Origin: Helcococcus bovis
GTDB lineage: Bacteria; Bacillota; Clostridia; Tissierellales; Peptoniphilaceae
Direction: 5' to 3' (one strand)
DNA length: 64,000 nt
NCBI RefSeq assembly: GCF_046035435.1
Contig: NZ_JBFNFH010000001.1
Position numbers and translations under genes: made by a program. The notes under the pieces are model-generated. The model saw only the letters and a list, made by a program, of their open reading frames with translations. It did no database searches and had not been told where the DNA came from. This document shows, piece after piece, positions 53,222 through 61,957 of the stretch (its first letter is position 1; each line of letters starts with the position of its first letter).

Positions 53222-54370
53222 TTAAAATAAATTTTTTAATGAATCAAATAAAGTTTTGAAGAAATTTCCTATTCCATTAAATAATTTTGAGAAAAATCCT
53301 GCTCCGTCATTTGATATACTTTTTTTTACACCATTTATCATATTACTTAATTTCTTTGTATCCAAATTATCTTTAACACTATTTAATGCATTTTCAAACT
53401 GTTCTGAATCCAAAGCATTTTTAACACCATCTGCTACTTTTTGTAAATTTTCTTTTGTCACATTATCTTTTATACTATTTAAGAAATTTTTTCCTTCATC
53501 AGTGTTTAAGAATGTTTTAACATTATCTAATTCTTTATTTGCAATATTAGGTATATTTTTTAATAAATTATCTAATTGACCCTGAACCACATTTATATTT
53601 AGATTATCAATATTTATAAAATTCTTAAAATATAATGTTAAATTTTCAATATTTACATTATTAATTACTTGATTTAAATCGCCATTTTTAACAGAATTTT
53701 CTACAATATTCTTTATTTTATCATTAGATAAATCATTACCTGATTTTTTTTCATCTAACAATTTTTGCTTTACATCAATCACAACTTTATTTAATTTATC
53801 TTTTGAAAATCCTTCTTGTCCTTTATGTTCATCCGAAATTTTATTTACTACTTCTATTTCTTCATTTGCAACTTTTGTTTTTTGTTTATCTATAGCTATT
53901 CCCGATTGTTCAAAAACTTTATAAACACCTGCTAATGCAGATTCTCCTGTAACCGCTCTAACAGCTGCTACTTTTATATCTACATTTTCCAATCCTGCAG
54001 TAATCGCAGCATTTGAATATTGTATAGATGTAACCTTCTGTATTGTAAGAGGTGTTGTTACCTCTACAGTTATACTTTTATTATTATTTTTCTTTACATA
54101 AACAGACGAAATCATTTCTTCATCTGTTGATTGTATACCTAAATATTTTGAAGTATCTATTCCTTTTATTGGAACCTGTGTAATATTTAAATCTTTAATC
54201 CCCAATAATTTAGCTGTATCTTCTATTTCTTTTTTATTTAATCCAGCACCATATCCATAAACTTCATTTGGTATTTGAGCTGCATGAGCTGTAAATATTG
54301 AACTTAAAATACCTGCTAACATGAGTATAGCCAAAATTAAAGCTATAACTCTTATTACTCCTTTTTTCAC
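53222..54370 (-). CDS. DUF1002 secreted protein
   Basis: This 382-residue exported protein has a signal peptide (1-31, ending AHA) and a DUF1002 domain. The domain includes QIPNEVYGYGAGLNKKEIED, the TKLLG-like AKLLGI, an Asn-rich middle, and ITAGLENVDIKVAAVRAVTG then SALAGVY. The C-terminal half (about 200-370) is a run of short amphipathic helices in Asn/Lys/Asp-rich repeats (LKNALDSEQFENALNSVKDN). Function is unknown in the family. It lies 13 bases after the PIN-TRAM gene and is co-transcribed with it. Confidence 0.9.
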   Translation of the reverse strand: MKKGVIRVIALILAILMLAGILSSIFTAHAAQIPNEVYGYGAGLNKKEIEDTAKLLGIKDLNITQVPIKGIDTSKYLGIQSTDEEMISSVYVKKNNNKSITVEVTTPLTIQKVTSIQYSNAAITAGLENVDIKVAAVRAVTGESALAGVYKVFEQSGIAIDKQKTKVANEEIEVVNKISDEHKGQEGFSKDKLNKVVIDVKQKLLDEKKSGNDLSNDKIKNIVENSVKNGDLNQVINNVNIENLTLYFKNFINIDNLNINVVQGQLDNLLKNIPNIANKELDNVKTFLNTDEGKNFLNSIKDNVTKENLQKVADGVKNALDSEQFENALNSVKDNLDTKKLSNMINGVKKSISNDGAGFFSKLFNGIGNFFKTLFDSLKNLF

Positions 54371-54383
54371 TTTTCCTCCTAAA

Positions 54384-55493
54384 TTAACTGTTTATAATTT
54401 TAGTAAAAATCATTTTACCAGCAGCGGTTTGTAAAACAGTAGAAACCACAACCTCCACTTGATGTCCTATTAATTCTTTTGCTTCTTCTACTACTATCAT
54501 TGTTCCATCATCTAAATATGCTAATCCTTGATTTTTTTCTTTACCTTCTTTTATTATGCTTACTATCATCTTTTCACCAGGTAAAACAACAGTTTTAACA
54601 GAATTTGCTAAATCATTTATATTTAATACTTTAATATTTTGGATTAAGGCTAATTTATTTAAATTGAAATCATTAGTTAAAACCGAAGCTCCTGTTTCAT
54701 TGGCATATTTCAATAATTTAATATCCACTTCTTTTGTATCCTCATAGTTTTTAGAAGTTGTTCTAAAATTAATTTTTTTAGAATTTCTAAGATCATTTAC
54801 AATATCCAAACCTCTTCTTCCTCGTTCTCTTTTTAAATCATCAGAAGAATCAGCTATTAATTGCAACTCTTGAAGAACGAAATTTGGAACAATCAAATCT
54901 CCTTCGATAAAACCTGTTTCCACTATTTGTTTAATTCTACCATCAATCAAAACTGATGTATCCACTACTTTATCAGTAATTTTTGATGATAAAGTTTTAG
55001 CTTTTTTAGATAAATATTTCTTTTCAAAATCTTCATTTGAATTTTTTCTTTTAAATAGCTTCAATATATCTTCTTTATATTTTATCGAAAATCTATATCC
55101 TATACTTGCAAATGTTAAATAAATTATTATTGCAATTATTATTTTTATAGTTTCAAATATACCAGATAAAGCTAACATTGAAATCGGTAAACTTAATAAA
55201 AACGCAATAATAATTCCAAAAATAATTCCAACAAAACCAATTATCAATGTTTCTTTAGGTTCTTTAACTACTAAATCTTCTAATCTATCCAACATTTTTT
55301 CTATTTTTTTTATAAAAAGTGGTGTTATTATATAAAATAAAATAGTCATCAAAATAATAAATACTCCATTAAAAGAGTATTTCAAAATATTATTTTCTAG
55401 CGTTAAAACACTTTCTAACAATAATTTAGAAATACCATATCCCAAAGGAATACCTAAAAGTGAGATGACTATTCTAAGGATTTTTTTTATCAT
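54384..55493 (-). CDS. Membrane PIN-TRAM domain protein (YacL type)
   Basis: This 369-residue protein has four hydrophobic helices (to about 135) and a PIN nuclease-fold domain starting VVDTSVLIDGRI, with further acids in GRRGLDIVNDL and TNDFNLNKLA. A C-terminal TRAM RNA-binding domain begins at about 310 (GEKMIVSIIKEGKEKNQGLA). YacL-type proteins are widespread next to carD in Firmicutes. The catalytic acids are present, so a nuclease role is likely but unproven. Confidence 0.93.
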   Translation of the reverse strand: MIKKILRIVISLLGIPLGYGISKLLLESVLTLENNILKYSFNGVFIILMTILFYIITPLFIKKIEKMLDRLEDLVVKEPKETLIIGFVGIIFGIIIAFLLSLPISMLALSGIFETIKIIIAIIIYLTFASIGYRFSIKYKEDILKLFKRKNSNEDFEKKYLSKKAKTLSSKITDKVVDTSVLIDGRIKQIVETGFIEGDLIVPNFVLQELQLIADSSDDLKRERGRRGLDIVNDLRNSKKINFRTTSKNYEDTKEVDIKLLKYANETGASVLTNDFNLNKLALIQNIKVLNINDLANSVKTVVLPGEKMIVSIIKEGKEKNQGLAYLDDGTMIVVEEAKELIGHQVEVVVSTVLQTAAGKMIFTKIINS

Positions 55494-55501
55494 ATATTCT
55501 C

Positions 55502-55978
55502 CTATTCTAAAGTAATTGCATCATCTATCATTGCCATAGCTTCTTCTTTTGTCATCGACCCTACAATTACTAACTCTGATACCATAACTCTTTTTGCATT
55601 TATCAACATTTTATTTTCAGATGCAGATAGTCCTTTTCTTTGACTCAAATCACTTAAATTTCTTACAATATCTGCTATTTCAAATATATTTCCTGATTTA
55701 ATATGTTCTAAATTATCTCTAAATCTTTTCCCCCAATTTTGAGACATTTCAGTAACATCTGATCTCAATATTTCCATTACAGCTCTACCTTCTTCCTTAG
55801 TTATTACCGGACGAATTTTTTCACTTTCTGTAACTGGAACTGAAATAGTAATATTATTAATAGGAAACCTTAAAATGTAGAACATTTCTGTATTTCCAAA
55901 AATTTCTATTTCTTGAATATCCTCAATTGTACCTGCTCCGTGTATTGAATAAACTATTTTGTCACCAATATTATACAT
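55502..55978 (-). CDS. CarD/CdnL-type RNA polymerase-binding regulator
   Basis: This 158-residue protein has an N-terminal Tudor-like RNA polymerase interaction domain (MYNIGDKIVYSIHGAGTIED to about 60) and a helical C-terminal DNA-binding half with NWGKRFRDNLEHIKSG and VRNLSDLSQRKGLSASE. CarD proteins steady open promoter complexes at rRNA and other promoters. It precedes the PIN-TRAM gene by 8 bases. GGAGGG is placed just before the ATG. Confidence 0.94.
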   Translation of the reverse strand: MYNIGDKIVYSIHGAGTIEDIQEIEIFGNTEMFYILRFPINNITISVPVTESEKIRPVITKEEGRAVMEILRSDVTEMSQNWGKRFRDNLEHIKSGNIFEIADIVRNLSDLSQRKGLSASENKMLINAKRVMVSELVIVGSMTKEEAMAMIDDAITLE

Positions 55979-56163
55979 GATACCCTCCTTATATAAATTA
56001 TACTACTTTAATCAAATAAAGTAAATTTAGATGATAGCATGTATTTATCTAAATTCTAGTGTATAAATGTGTTTAAAATGTGAATTTTGTATTACCTTTT
56101 TGTAAAATTTGATACCAATATATTAAATTTGATTATATAAATTAATTAGGTTATAATAAATGT

Positions 56164-56236
56164 GTCACTAGGGGCGCATAAAGCTGAGAAGTACCCTTGA
56201 CCTGATCTATATAATGATAGCGTAGGAAAGTGAGAT
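56164..56236 (+). promoter_or_regulatory. TPP (THI-box) riboswitch
   Basis: The conserved thi-box order is clear: CACTAGGGG, CTGAGA, ACCC, GACCTGATCT, ATGATAGCGTAGG and AAAGTG, the last closing P1 with CACT. It senses thiamin pyrophosphate. Upstream sequence is AT-rich with no other feature. It controls the thiT gene through the terminator that follows. Confidence 0.95.
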
Positions 56237-56265
56237 AAAAGCAAATATTATTAACATTTATTTTA

Positions 56266-56293
56266 AACTACCTTACCCATTGGTAGTTTTTTT
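56266..56293 (+). terminator. Riboswitch expression-platform terminator
   Basis: AACTACC pairs with GGTAGTT, followed by eight T. It lies about 30 bases after the aptamer and about 40 before the thiT start. High TPP should favour it and stop transcription. Confidence 0.9.
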
Positions 56294-56335
56294 TATTTGC
56301 AAATCTTTCAATCAAATTTTTTAACAGGAGAAATA

Positions 56336-56881
56336 ATGAATAAAAATAAATTTTTTAGTACTCAAATGATAGTTGAAGCTGGATTAATGTTAGCTTTAGC
56401 TGTTATTTTAGCTCAATTTAAATTATACAAAATGCCTCAAGGTGGTAGCATATCATTAAAATTATTACCCCTAATGATTTTTGCTATTAGATGGGGCGCA
56501 CCAGCAGGAATGATAGTTGGTGCATTATTCGGAGTAATTACTCTTATAATTAAACCTGAAATAATACATCATATACAAGTTATTCTTGATTATCCACTAC
56601 CAAGTGCTTTAATGGGGTTAGCCGGCATTACATTCTTAGATAATAAATATGAGTTCAAAGGTTATATACCTTTTATAGTTTTATCATATGTACTAAGATT
56701 AGTTGTCCATTTCCTTTCAGGTATAATATATTTTGCTCAATATACTCCAGAAGGAATGAGCCCAGCATACTATTCATTTGTATATAATATAACTTATTTA
56801 GGACCAGAACTTTTAATTTTCTTGGTATTCATAAGCTTATTCTGGAAATATATAACTTCAATCTTAACAAAACAAATATAA
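56336..56881 (+). CDS. thiT: Thiamin ECF transporter substrate-binding protein ThiT
   Basis: This 181-residue, six-helix S-component binds thiamin and works with a shared ECF module not present here. ThiT features are EAGLMLALAVILAQFKLYKM near the N-terminus, WGAPAGMIVGALFGV, and the later YFAQYTPEG. The start at 56336 follows AGGAG; an upstream in-frame ATG at 56297 lies in the terminator tail and is rejected. The riboswitch upstream confirms the assignment. Confidence 0.95.
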   Translation: MNKNKFFSTQMIVEAGLMLALAVILAQFKLYKMPQGGSISLKLLPLMIFAIRWGAPAGMIVGALFGVITLIIKPEIIHHIQVILDYPLPSALMGLAGITFLDNKYEFKGYIPFIVLSYVLRLVVHFLSGIIYFAQYTPEGMSPAYYSFVYNITYLGPELLIFLVFISLFWKYITSILTKQI

Positions 56882-56900
56882 TTAATTTTATATAGATCAA

Positions 56901-56929
56901 AAAAAGTGTTGCATAATCCAACACTTTTT
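56901..56929. terminator. Bidirectional terminator between thiT and lrgB
   Basis: AAAAAGTGTTG (56901-56911) and CAACACTTTTT (56919-56929) pair perfectly, with T runs on both strands. It serves the convergent thiT and lrgB transcripts. Confidence 0.9.
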
Positions 56930-56938
56930 TTAGTTACT

Positions 56939-57640
56939 CTATTTAAATAAACTTATGAATATAGGAATTAATATTACAGATATAAATCCAGACAATGCAA
57001 TAGAAAGCCCACTCATAGCTCCTTCTACTTCTCCCATTTGTATTGCTTTTGATGTGCCAACCGCATGAGATGCAGTACCTAAACCTATTCCTTTTGCAAC
57101 CCTATCTCTGATTCCAAAAACCCTAAATACAAATGGTGACATAACTGCTCCAATTATTCCTGTAAGAATAATTGCAAAAACTGTTATTGCAGATATTCCT
57201 CCAAATTCTTCAGAAATTGAAACTCCTATAGCTGTAGTTAAAGATTTTGGCACTAAGGAAATTTGTAAATCTCCTTCTAAACCAACAAGCTTAGTCATTA
57301 AAAATACCGAAACAATTGCTGTTATAACTCCAGATATTACACCTACAAAAATAGCTATAAAATTTCTTTTTAATAAATCTAAATTCTTGTACAAATTAAC
57401 AACTAAAGCAACTGTAGATGGTCCAATTAAAAAAGTAATATAAATTCCACCATTATTATAATCTTCATATTTTATACCTAAACCTAATAAAATTAAAATT
57501 ACAACTACAGATGTAACTAATACAGGATTTAAAAAAGCAATTTTTGTTTTTTTACTTATTTGCAAAGCAATTATATAAATTCCTACAGTTAAAAATATCC
57601 CAAATGCAGGTAATTTTGATAAAGAATGTATTAATTCCAT
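56939..57640 (-). CDS. lrgB: LrgB/CidB family membrane protein
   Basis: This 233-residue, multi-helix protein has LrgB signatures SLVPKSLTTAIGVSISEEFG and AVGTSKAIQMGEVEGAMSGL. LrgAB and CidAB pairs affect murein hydrolase activity, autolysis and, in some species, pyruvate uptake. The start overlaps the last base of lrgA. No LytSR regulator is adjacent, so its control is not evident. Confidence 0.94.
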   Translation of the reverse strand: MELIHSLSKLPAFGIFLTVGIYIIALQISKKTKIAFLNPVLVTSVVVILILLGLGIKYEDYNNGGIYITFLIGPSTVALVVNLYKNLDLLKRNFIAIFVGVISGVITAIVSVFLMTKLVGLEGDLQISLVPKSLTTAIGVSISEEFGGISAITVFAIILTGIIGAVMSPFVFRVFGIRDRVAKGIGLGTASHAVGTSKAIQMGEVEGAMSGLSIALSGFISVILIPIFISLFK

Positions 57641-57993
57641 TATTTTATACCTCCCATTTTTTGAACGATTTCAACAACTTTTGCTGTAACTCCCATAGTT
57701 ATAAATGTTGTAACAAATAAAACCGCTAAAATTTTTAGTAAATTCGGCCCCAATAAATCAAACTTTGTTATCAAAGACACAGATAACGGAACAAATAAAA
57801 GACCCAAGTGAGCTAATAATGCATCGGATGTATCTTCAACATCTTTAACCTTTACAAATTTTAATATTAATAATACAGTCAAAATAAGCATACCATATAC
57901 AACATCAGGAATCGGCACTGGAACAAGCATCCTAATAAACCCGCCTAAAAACATACAGACAAAAATAATAAATATCCCTTTTAAATTTTTCAT
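57640..57993 (-). CDS. lrgA: LrgA/CidA family holin-like protein
   Basis: This 117-residue protein with four helices starts MKNLKGIFIIFVCMFLGGFI behind AGGAG. A frame extending to 58014 would include that site and is rejected. LrgA features are PIPDVVYGMLILTVLL and LAHLGLLFVPLSVSLI. It is coupled by a one-base overlap to lrgB. Confidence 0.93.
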   Translation of the reverse strand: MKNLKGIFIIFVCMFLGGFIRMLVPVPIPDVVYGMLILTVLLILKFVKVKDVEDTSDALLAHLGLLFVPLSVSLITKFDLLGPNLLKILAVLFVTTFITMGVTAKVVEIVQKMGGIK

Positions 57994-58068
57994 AATTTCT
58001 CCTAATAAAAACAATACTTTTATTATTCTACTCGAATTTTAAAATAATATCAAAAATTTTTTAGCTTG

Positions 58069-59370
58069 TTATTCATTTCTACTGTTTAGATGCTCTTCAA
58101 CTCTTTCCAGTGCATTTTGTCTTATATCTTTATTATTTATATGAGAATTATCTATCATAATTTTTAATTTAATTGATTGATCTTCTGTAAATTCTTGATT
58201 TTCATCTTCTCTCGCTAAAATTAATCTCAATATTTTTTGTCTTCTAATTTTTTCTTTCTTTAAGTTTTTTCTTTCAACAAACCACCAATAAAACATTACA
58301 ATTATCAAAATCAATCCAATATATCCTATTATTGGATACATTAACCCAACTAATTTCTTAAATCCTAAAAAGCTTAACATAAAACCAATAGAAACTAGTA
58401 TTAATAATGAAATATTAAACTTAGTTCTTTTTTCTCCACCGACTCTTCTAGCTAATGAATAATAAAGACTTATACCTGTGTTAAAAATCATTCCATAAAT
58501 TATTAAAGACATTAAAGTTCCTAAAATAGGATGAATGTTATTTATCAACAATTGCATAGGTAAATCAGAGCCTTGAACCATCTTGATTTGAGTATATAAA
58601 GTAATCTCTGAAATAAATGTAATTATACCAGTAATTGCTCCCCCAATCCTTCCTCCATTACTTGCTATTTTTTGATTAAATTCTTCTCCACCTAAAACAA
58701 AAGCCATTGAACATCCGGTTATTATGCACATAGAAAAATAATTTACAGTTGATACAAAAACATTTGGTAATGATGTTGGTTGATTAATAGCAATATCTGT
58801 TGCCTCCTTTAAATTTACATTTGTAAATAAAAATGTATATATAGTTCCTAAAAATATAAATCCTACAATTAATGGTGTAAAAGCTCCAATAACTGATGAT
58901 ACCTTATTAAAATCGAATTGACTAATTAATAATATCATTAAAGAACAAATCAAAGCTCCTACCCAGACTGGAATTCCGAATTGTTGATTCAAATTAGATC
59001 CTGCCCCAGCTATCATTACAAAACCTAATATAAAGCAAGTTATAATAAGTCCAAAATCAAGAAATTTAACAATCCATGGATGAGTTATTTTATCCAAAAC
59101 TTCACTATGATCTGATGCTAAAAAATATGATCCCAAAGATAAAATAATACGACCAAATATCATATGCAATATTCCTACTATTAAAACGCCAATAATTCCA
59201 GAAATACCAAAACTTATAAAATATTGCATCAACTCTTGACCAGAAGCTAATCCTGCTCCTGTTAGTACTCCAACATATGCAAATGCTATTTGCATACTTT
59301 TATTAAATTGTCTTCTTTTTATTATCTTTTTTAATTCTATATCCACTAATTTCTCCTTTTTATCCACCAA
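58069..59370 (-). CDS. YkvI-like membrane protein (putative APC-fold transporter)
   Basis: This 433-residue protein has about ten helices. After a basic leader (KIIKRRQFNKSM) it reads IAFAYVGVLTGAGLASGQEL then MQYFISFG, the Gly-rich first helix typical of YkvI proteins, which resemble Na-dependent APC-fold carriers. A charged cytoplasmic tail follows (RRQKILRLILAREDENQEF). Its substrate is unknown. It lies alone between lrgA and the superoxide reductase gene. Confidence 0.85.
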   Translation of the reverse strand: MVDKKEKLVDIELKKIIKRRQFNKSMQIAFAYVGVLTGAGLASGQELMQYFISFGISGIIGVLIVGILHMIFGRIILSLGSYFLASDHSEVLDKITHPWIVKFLDFGLIITCFILGFVMIAGAGSNLNQQFGIPVWVGALICSLMILLISQFDFNKVSSVIGAFTPLIVGFIFLGTIYTFLFTNVNLKEATDIAINQPTSLPNVFVSTVNYFSMCIITGCSMAFVLGGEEFNQKIASNGGRIGGAITGIITFISEITLYTQIKMVQGSDLPMQLLINNIHPILGTLMSLIIYGMIFNTGISLYYSLARRVGGEKRTKFNISLLILVSIGFMLSFLGFKKLVGLMYPIIGYIGLILIIVMFYWWFVERKNLKKEKIRRQKILRLILAREDENQEFTEDQSIKLKIMIDNSHINNKDIRQNALERVEEHLNSRNE

Positions 59371-59415
59371 AGATTGTCATTAAATTTATACTTAAATGAA
59401 TACCAAAAAATTAAA

Positions 59416-59445
59416 CCCTTTTAAATCTAAAGAGACTTAAAAGGG
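59416..59445 (-). terminator. Terminator of the superoxide reductase gene
   Basis: CCCTTTTAA (59416-59424) and TTAAAAGGG (59437-59445) form a perfect 9-bp stem, followed on the minus strand by a T-rich tail. It begins 20 bases past the stop. Confidence 0.85.
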
Positions 59446-59465
59446 CATAATTTAAATATGTTTTA

Positions 59466-59834
59466 TTATTCTAAAACTAATTCAGCTTCATTTTCCCATA
59501 ATCCATGGATATTGCAATAACTTTGAGCTAATAATTTACCATTTTTTTCTGCCTTAAATGTTACTACAGCTTGAGGATCTGTTAATGATTCTCCTTCACC
59601 ATGAGCTGTAAAGTTTACATCAGCAACTTGTACTGGTAATTTTGCACCTTCTGGTAAATAATATAATTTAATCCATCCAATGTGGTGTTCAAAAGTATTT
59701 GGATGAGCAATTTCTTCTCCAACTCTTACTTTTACTGTTACTTCGTTTTTATCAGCAGATAAAACTGTAATTGACGGAACGTGTTTTTCACCTTTCCAAT
59801 CTCCAACTTGTACTGTATCTTTTAAATATGCCAT
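59466..59834 (-). CDS. Superoxide reductase (class II, neelaredoxin type)
   Basis: This 122-residue iron protein reduces superoxide to peroxide without making oxygen, as in anaerobes. The centre ligands are all visible: Glu16 and His18 in GEKHVP, His44 and His50 in AHPNTFEHH, Cys107 and His110 in SYCNIHGLW. The N-terminal desulforedoxin domain is absent, which makes it class II. No rubredoxin gene is in the window to donate electrons. GGAGG precedes the ATG. Confidence 0.95.
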   Translation of the reverse strand: MAYLKDTVQVGDWKGEKHVPSITVLSADKNEVTVKVRVGEEIAHPNTFEHHIGWIKLYYLPEGAKLPVQVADVNFTAHGEGESLTDPQAVVTFKAEKNGKLLAQSYCNIHGLWENEAELVLE

Positions 59835-59901
59835 TTAATTTCCTCCCTTAATTTCTAACACAATAATATTATACTAATAAATTAAATTATTTACATTAAT
59901 A

Positions 59902-60318
59902 TTATTTTTTAATCAATTCAATATCAATTATATTCATTATATCTAATTCAAGTTTATCTTCAAATATAATTTTTTTACTATTGAAATCTAATTTTTTTAT
60001 TTTTAAATTTTGTATAATATATTCTCCACCTGATTTTTTCAAATCATTTTTAAAATATGTTACTTTTATAATTGAATTTTGATTAATATTTTTTATTATC
60101 TCTATTAGTTTATAATCTAATAAATCTTTATAATTTTCGCTAAGTTCTTGCTTTTTTTCAGTTAATCGAGCCACTTCATCAACGGCATCTTGATGCCCTG
60201 TAAGTGCAGCAAAAGGTGCAAATTGTGCTGCTCTATCATAAACACTCATCCTATTTATATTAAATGTTGGTCTTTCAATGTCCATTATATCTGAATAATC
60301 ATGTATATTTTTTTTCAT
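59902..60318 (-). CDS. YolD-like protein
   Basis: This 138-residue protein has MDIERPTFNINRMSVYDRAA and QFAPFAALTGHQDAVDEVAR, the characteristic YolD segment, then a helix and a beta-rich end. YolD proteins are commonly paired with UvrX-type Y-family polymerases. Here it is nine bases downstream of that polymerase gene, so both belong to one SOS-type operon. Its molecular role is not known. Confidence 0.92.
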   Translation of the reverse strand: MKKNIHDYSDIMDIERPTFNINRMSVYDRAAQFAPFAALTGHQDAVDEVARLTEKKQELSENYKDLLDYKLIEIIKNINQNSIIKVTYFKNDLKKSGGEYIIQNLKIKKLDFNSKKIIFEDKLELDIMNIIDIELIKK

Positions 60319-60327
60319 AATATATCC

Positions 60328-61839
60328 TTACGCTTTATGTCCACCTATAGATTTATTTCTTTTTATCAATGTAGAACTCTCTTCTAAATTGATAGCTTTT
60401 AATAGTGCGTTTTTTCCGAACTTATTTTTTATATCTATTGCAGCTTTTTGTAATCTCTCTTCTTTTAGCATTAAATCTTTCTCAATATCTATCCTTTTAG
60501 CTTGAAATTCAAAACTATTTCCTGATAAGAAACTAATCTGAATATCTTCATTATTTTTAACATCATCAAAAGATTTTAAATCGTCTGCTGAAATATTAAA
60601 TTTTCTAATCGTAAGTCTCTTGTTCACTTTTTCTTTATATACTTCCAACACTTTTTCAATCATTAGTCTTGTCGATCGAGTATATTTACCTAATTTAACT
60701 GAAAATCTACAATAAGACGGTTTTTTTCTCCCATATCTATCTATAGAGATATTTCCTTCATATCCTTTTTCTATATTTTCTATATCATATTCTATATTAA
60801 TAGTAAGATGATTAGTTGTAAAATTTTTTTCTATTAAATTTATCGAAATCAAATCCATCATCTCTTTTATGATAATTAAACTTTCATTATAAGTATATGG
60901 TCTAGTCATTACCTGTCCCATAGATATGCTCCTATGCTCTGGTTTATAAGATTTTATATCTTTTATAGTTACAGGTTCATATCCCCAAGCATGATCTACT
61001 AATATTTCAGCATTTATTCCAAATGTATCAAATAATAATTTTATATTGTGATATTCATTATCTGATCCTAAAGAACATTTTGCTATATCACCCATCGTAA
61101 ACAAACCAATATTTTTCAATCTATTTGCATAACCTACACCCACTCTCCAAAAATCAGTTATAGGTTTATGATTCCACATATATTTTCTATATGAATATTC
61201 ATCAAGTTCAGCAATTCTAACGCCATCTTTATCCGCATTTATATGCTTTGCTCTTATATCCATAGCAACTTTTGCAAGATACAAATTACTGCCTATCCCA
61301 GCTGTTGCAGTTATTCCTGTTGAATTTAATATATCTAATATTATCATTTTTGCAAATTCTCTAGGTGTCTTTTTTGAATATCTTAAATAATTGGTTACAT
61401 CCAAAAAAACTTCATCTATTGAATATACATGAATATCCTCTTTAGCAATGTATTTCAAATATATATCAAATATTTTAGTACTGTATTCTATATAATATGC
61501 CATTCTTGGTGGAGCTGCTATGTAATCTATACTAAGATATGGATTATTAATTAATTCTCTATCATCTACAGATTTTCCAATAAAATTTTGCCAATTTATA
61601 CTTTTTCTTCTTAATCTATTAGCATATTTTACTTTTTGAACTACTTCAAATAATCTAGATCTTCCCGATAATCCCAATTTTTTTAATGAAGGTGTAACAG
61701 CTAAACATATTGTTTTTTCTGTTTTAGATGCATCTGCAACAACTAAATTTGTATTTAATGGATCCAATCCTCTCTCTACACACTCAACCGATGCATAAAA
61801 TGATTTTAAATCTATCGCTATATAAACTTTTTGCTTCAT
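60328..61839 (-). CDS. Y-family DNA polymerase (UvrX/UmuC-like)
   Basis: This 503-residue translesion polymerase has catalytic acids in YIAIDLKSFYASVECVERG (motif I) and YSIDEVFLDVTNY (motif III). The helix-hairpin-helix region is ITATAGIGSNLYLAKVAMD, and a little-finger domain follows. The extra C-terminal 100 residues resemble the UvrX/YqjW form rather than DinB. It is followed by the YolD gene. A LexA-type box lies 44 bases upstream, so it is damage-inducible by inference. Confidence 0.94.
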   Translation of the reverse strand: MKQKVYIAIDLKSFYASVECVERGLDPLNTNLVVADASKTEKTICLAVTPSLKKLGLSGRSRLFEVVQKVKYANRLRRKSINWQNFIGKSVDDRELINNPYLSIDYIAAPPRMAYYIEYSTKIFDIYLKYIAKEDIHVYSIDEVFLDVTNYLRYSKKTPREFAKMIILDILNSTGITATAGIGSNLYLAKVAMDIRAKHINADKDGVRIAELDEYSYRKYMWNHKPITDFWRVGVGYANRLKNIGLFTMGDIAKCSLGSDNEYHNIKLLFDTFGINAEILVDHAWGYEPVTIKDIKSYKPEHRSISMGQVMTRPYTYNESLIIIKEMMDLISINLIEKNFTTNHLTINIEYDIENIEKGYEGNISIDRYGRKKPSYCRFSVKLGKYTRSTRLMIEKVLEVYKEKVNKRLTIRKFNISADDLKSFDDVKNNEDIQISFLSGNSFEFQAKRIDIEKDLMLKEERLQKAAIDIKNKFGKNALLKAINLEESSTLIKRNKSIGGHKA

Positions 61840-61856
61840 TTTTTATCTCCAAGTTT

Positions 61857-61896
61857 ATTTTACAACATTCCAGTTTAAAAATCAAACATTTGTTCG
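61857..61896 (-). promoter_or_regulatory. LexA (SOS) box and promoter of the polymerase gene
   Basis: On the minus strand CGAACAAATGTTTG (61883-61896) is one base from the Firmicute LexA consensus CGAACATATGTTCG core with GAAC-N4-GTT(C/T). It overlaps a -35 TTGATT. After 17 bases comes the -10 TAAAAT (61857-61862). LexA bound here would block the -35. Confidence 0.8.
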
Positions 61897-61913
61897 TTTT
61901 TTATTTAAAAATA

Positions 61914-61953
61914 TAAGCTATAGATCTTTTTTACAAATTCAATAGCTTATATT
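61914..61953 (-). terminator. Terminator of the cyclophilin gene
   Basis: ATAAGCTAT (about 61914) and ATAGCTTAT (about 61944) form a 9-bp stem. On the minus strand ATATTTTTAAAT follows. It lies just past the stop of the PPIase gene. Confidence 0.6.
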
Positions 61954-61957
61954 AATA

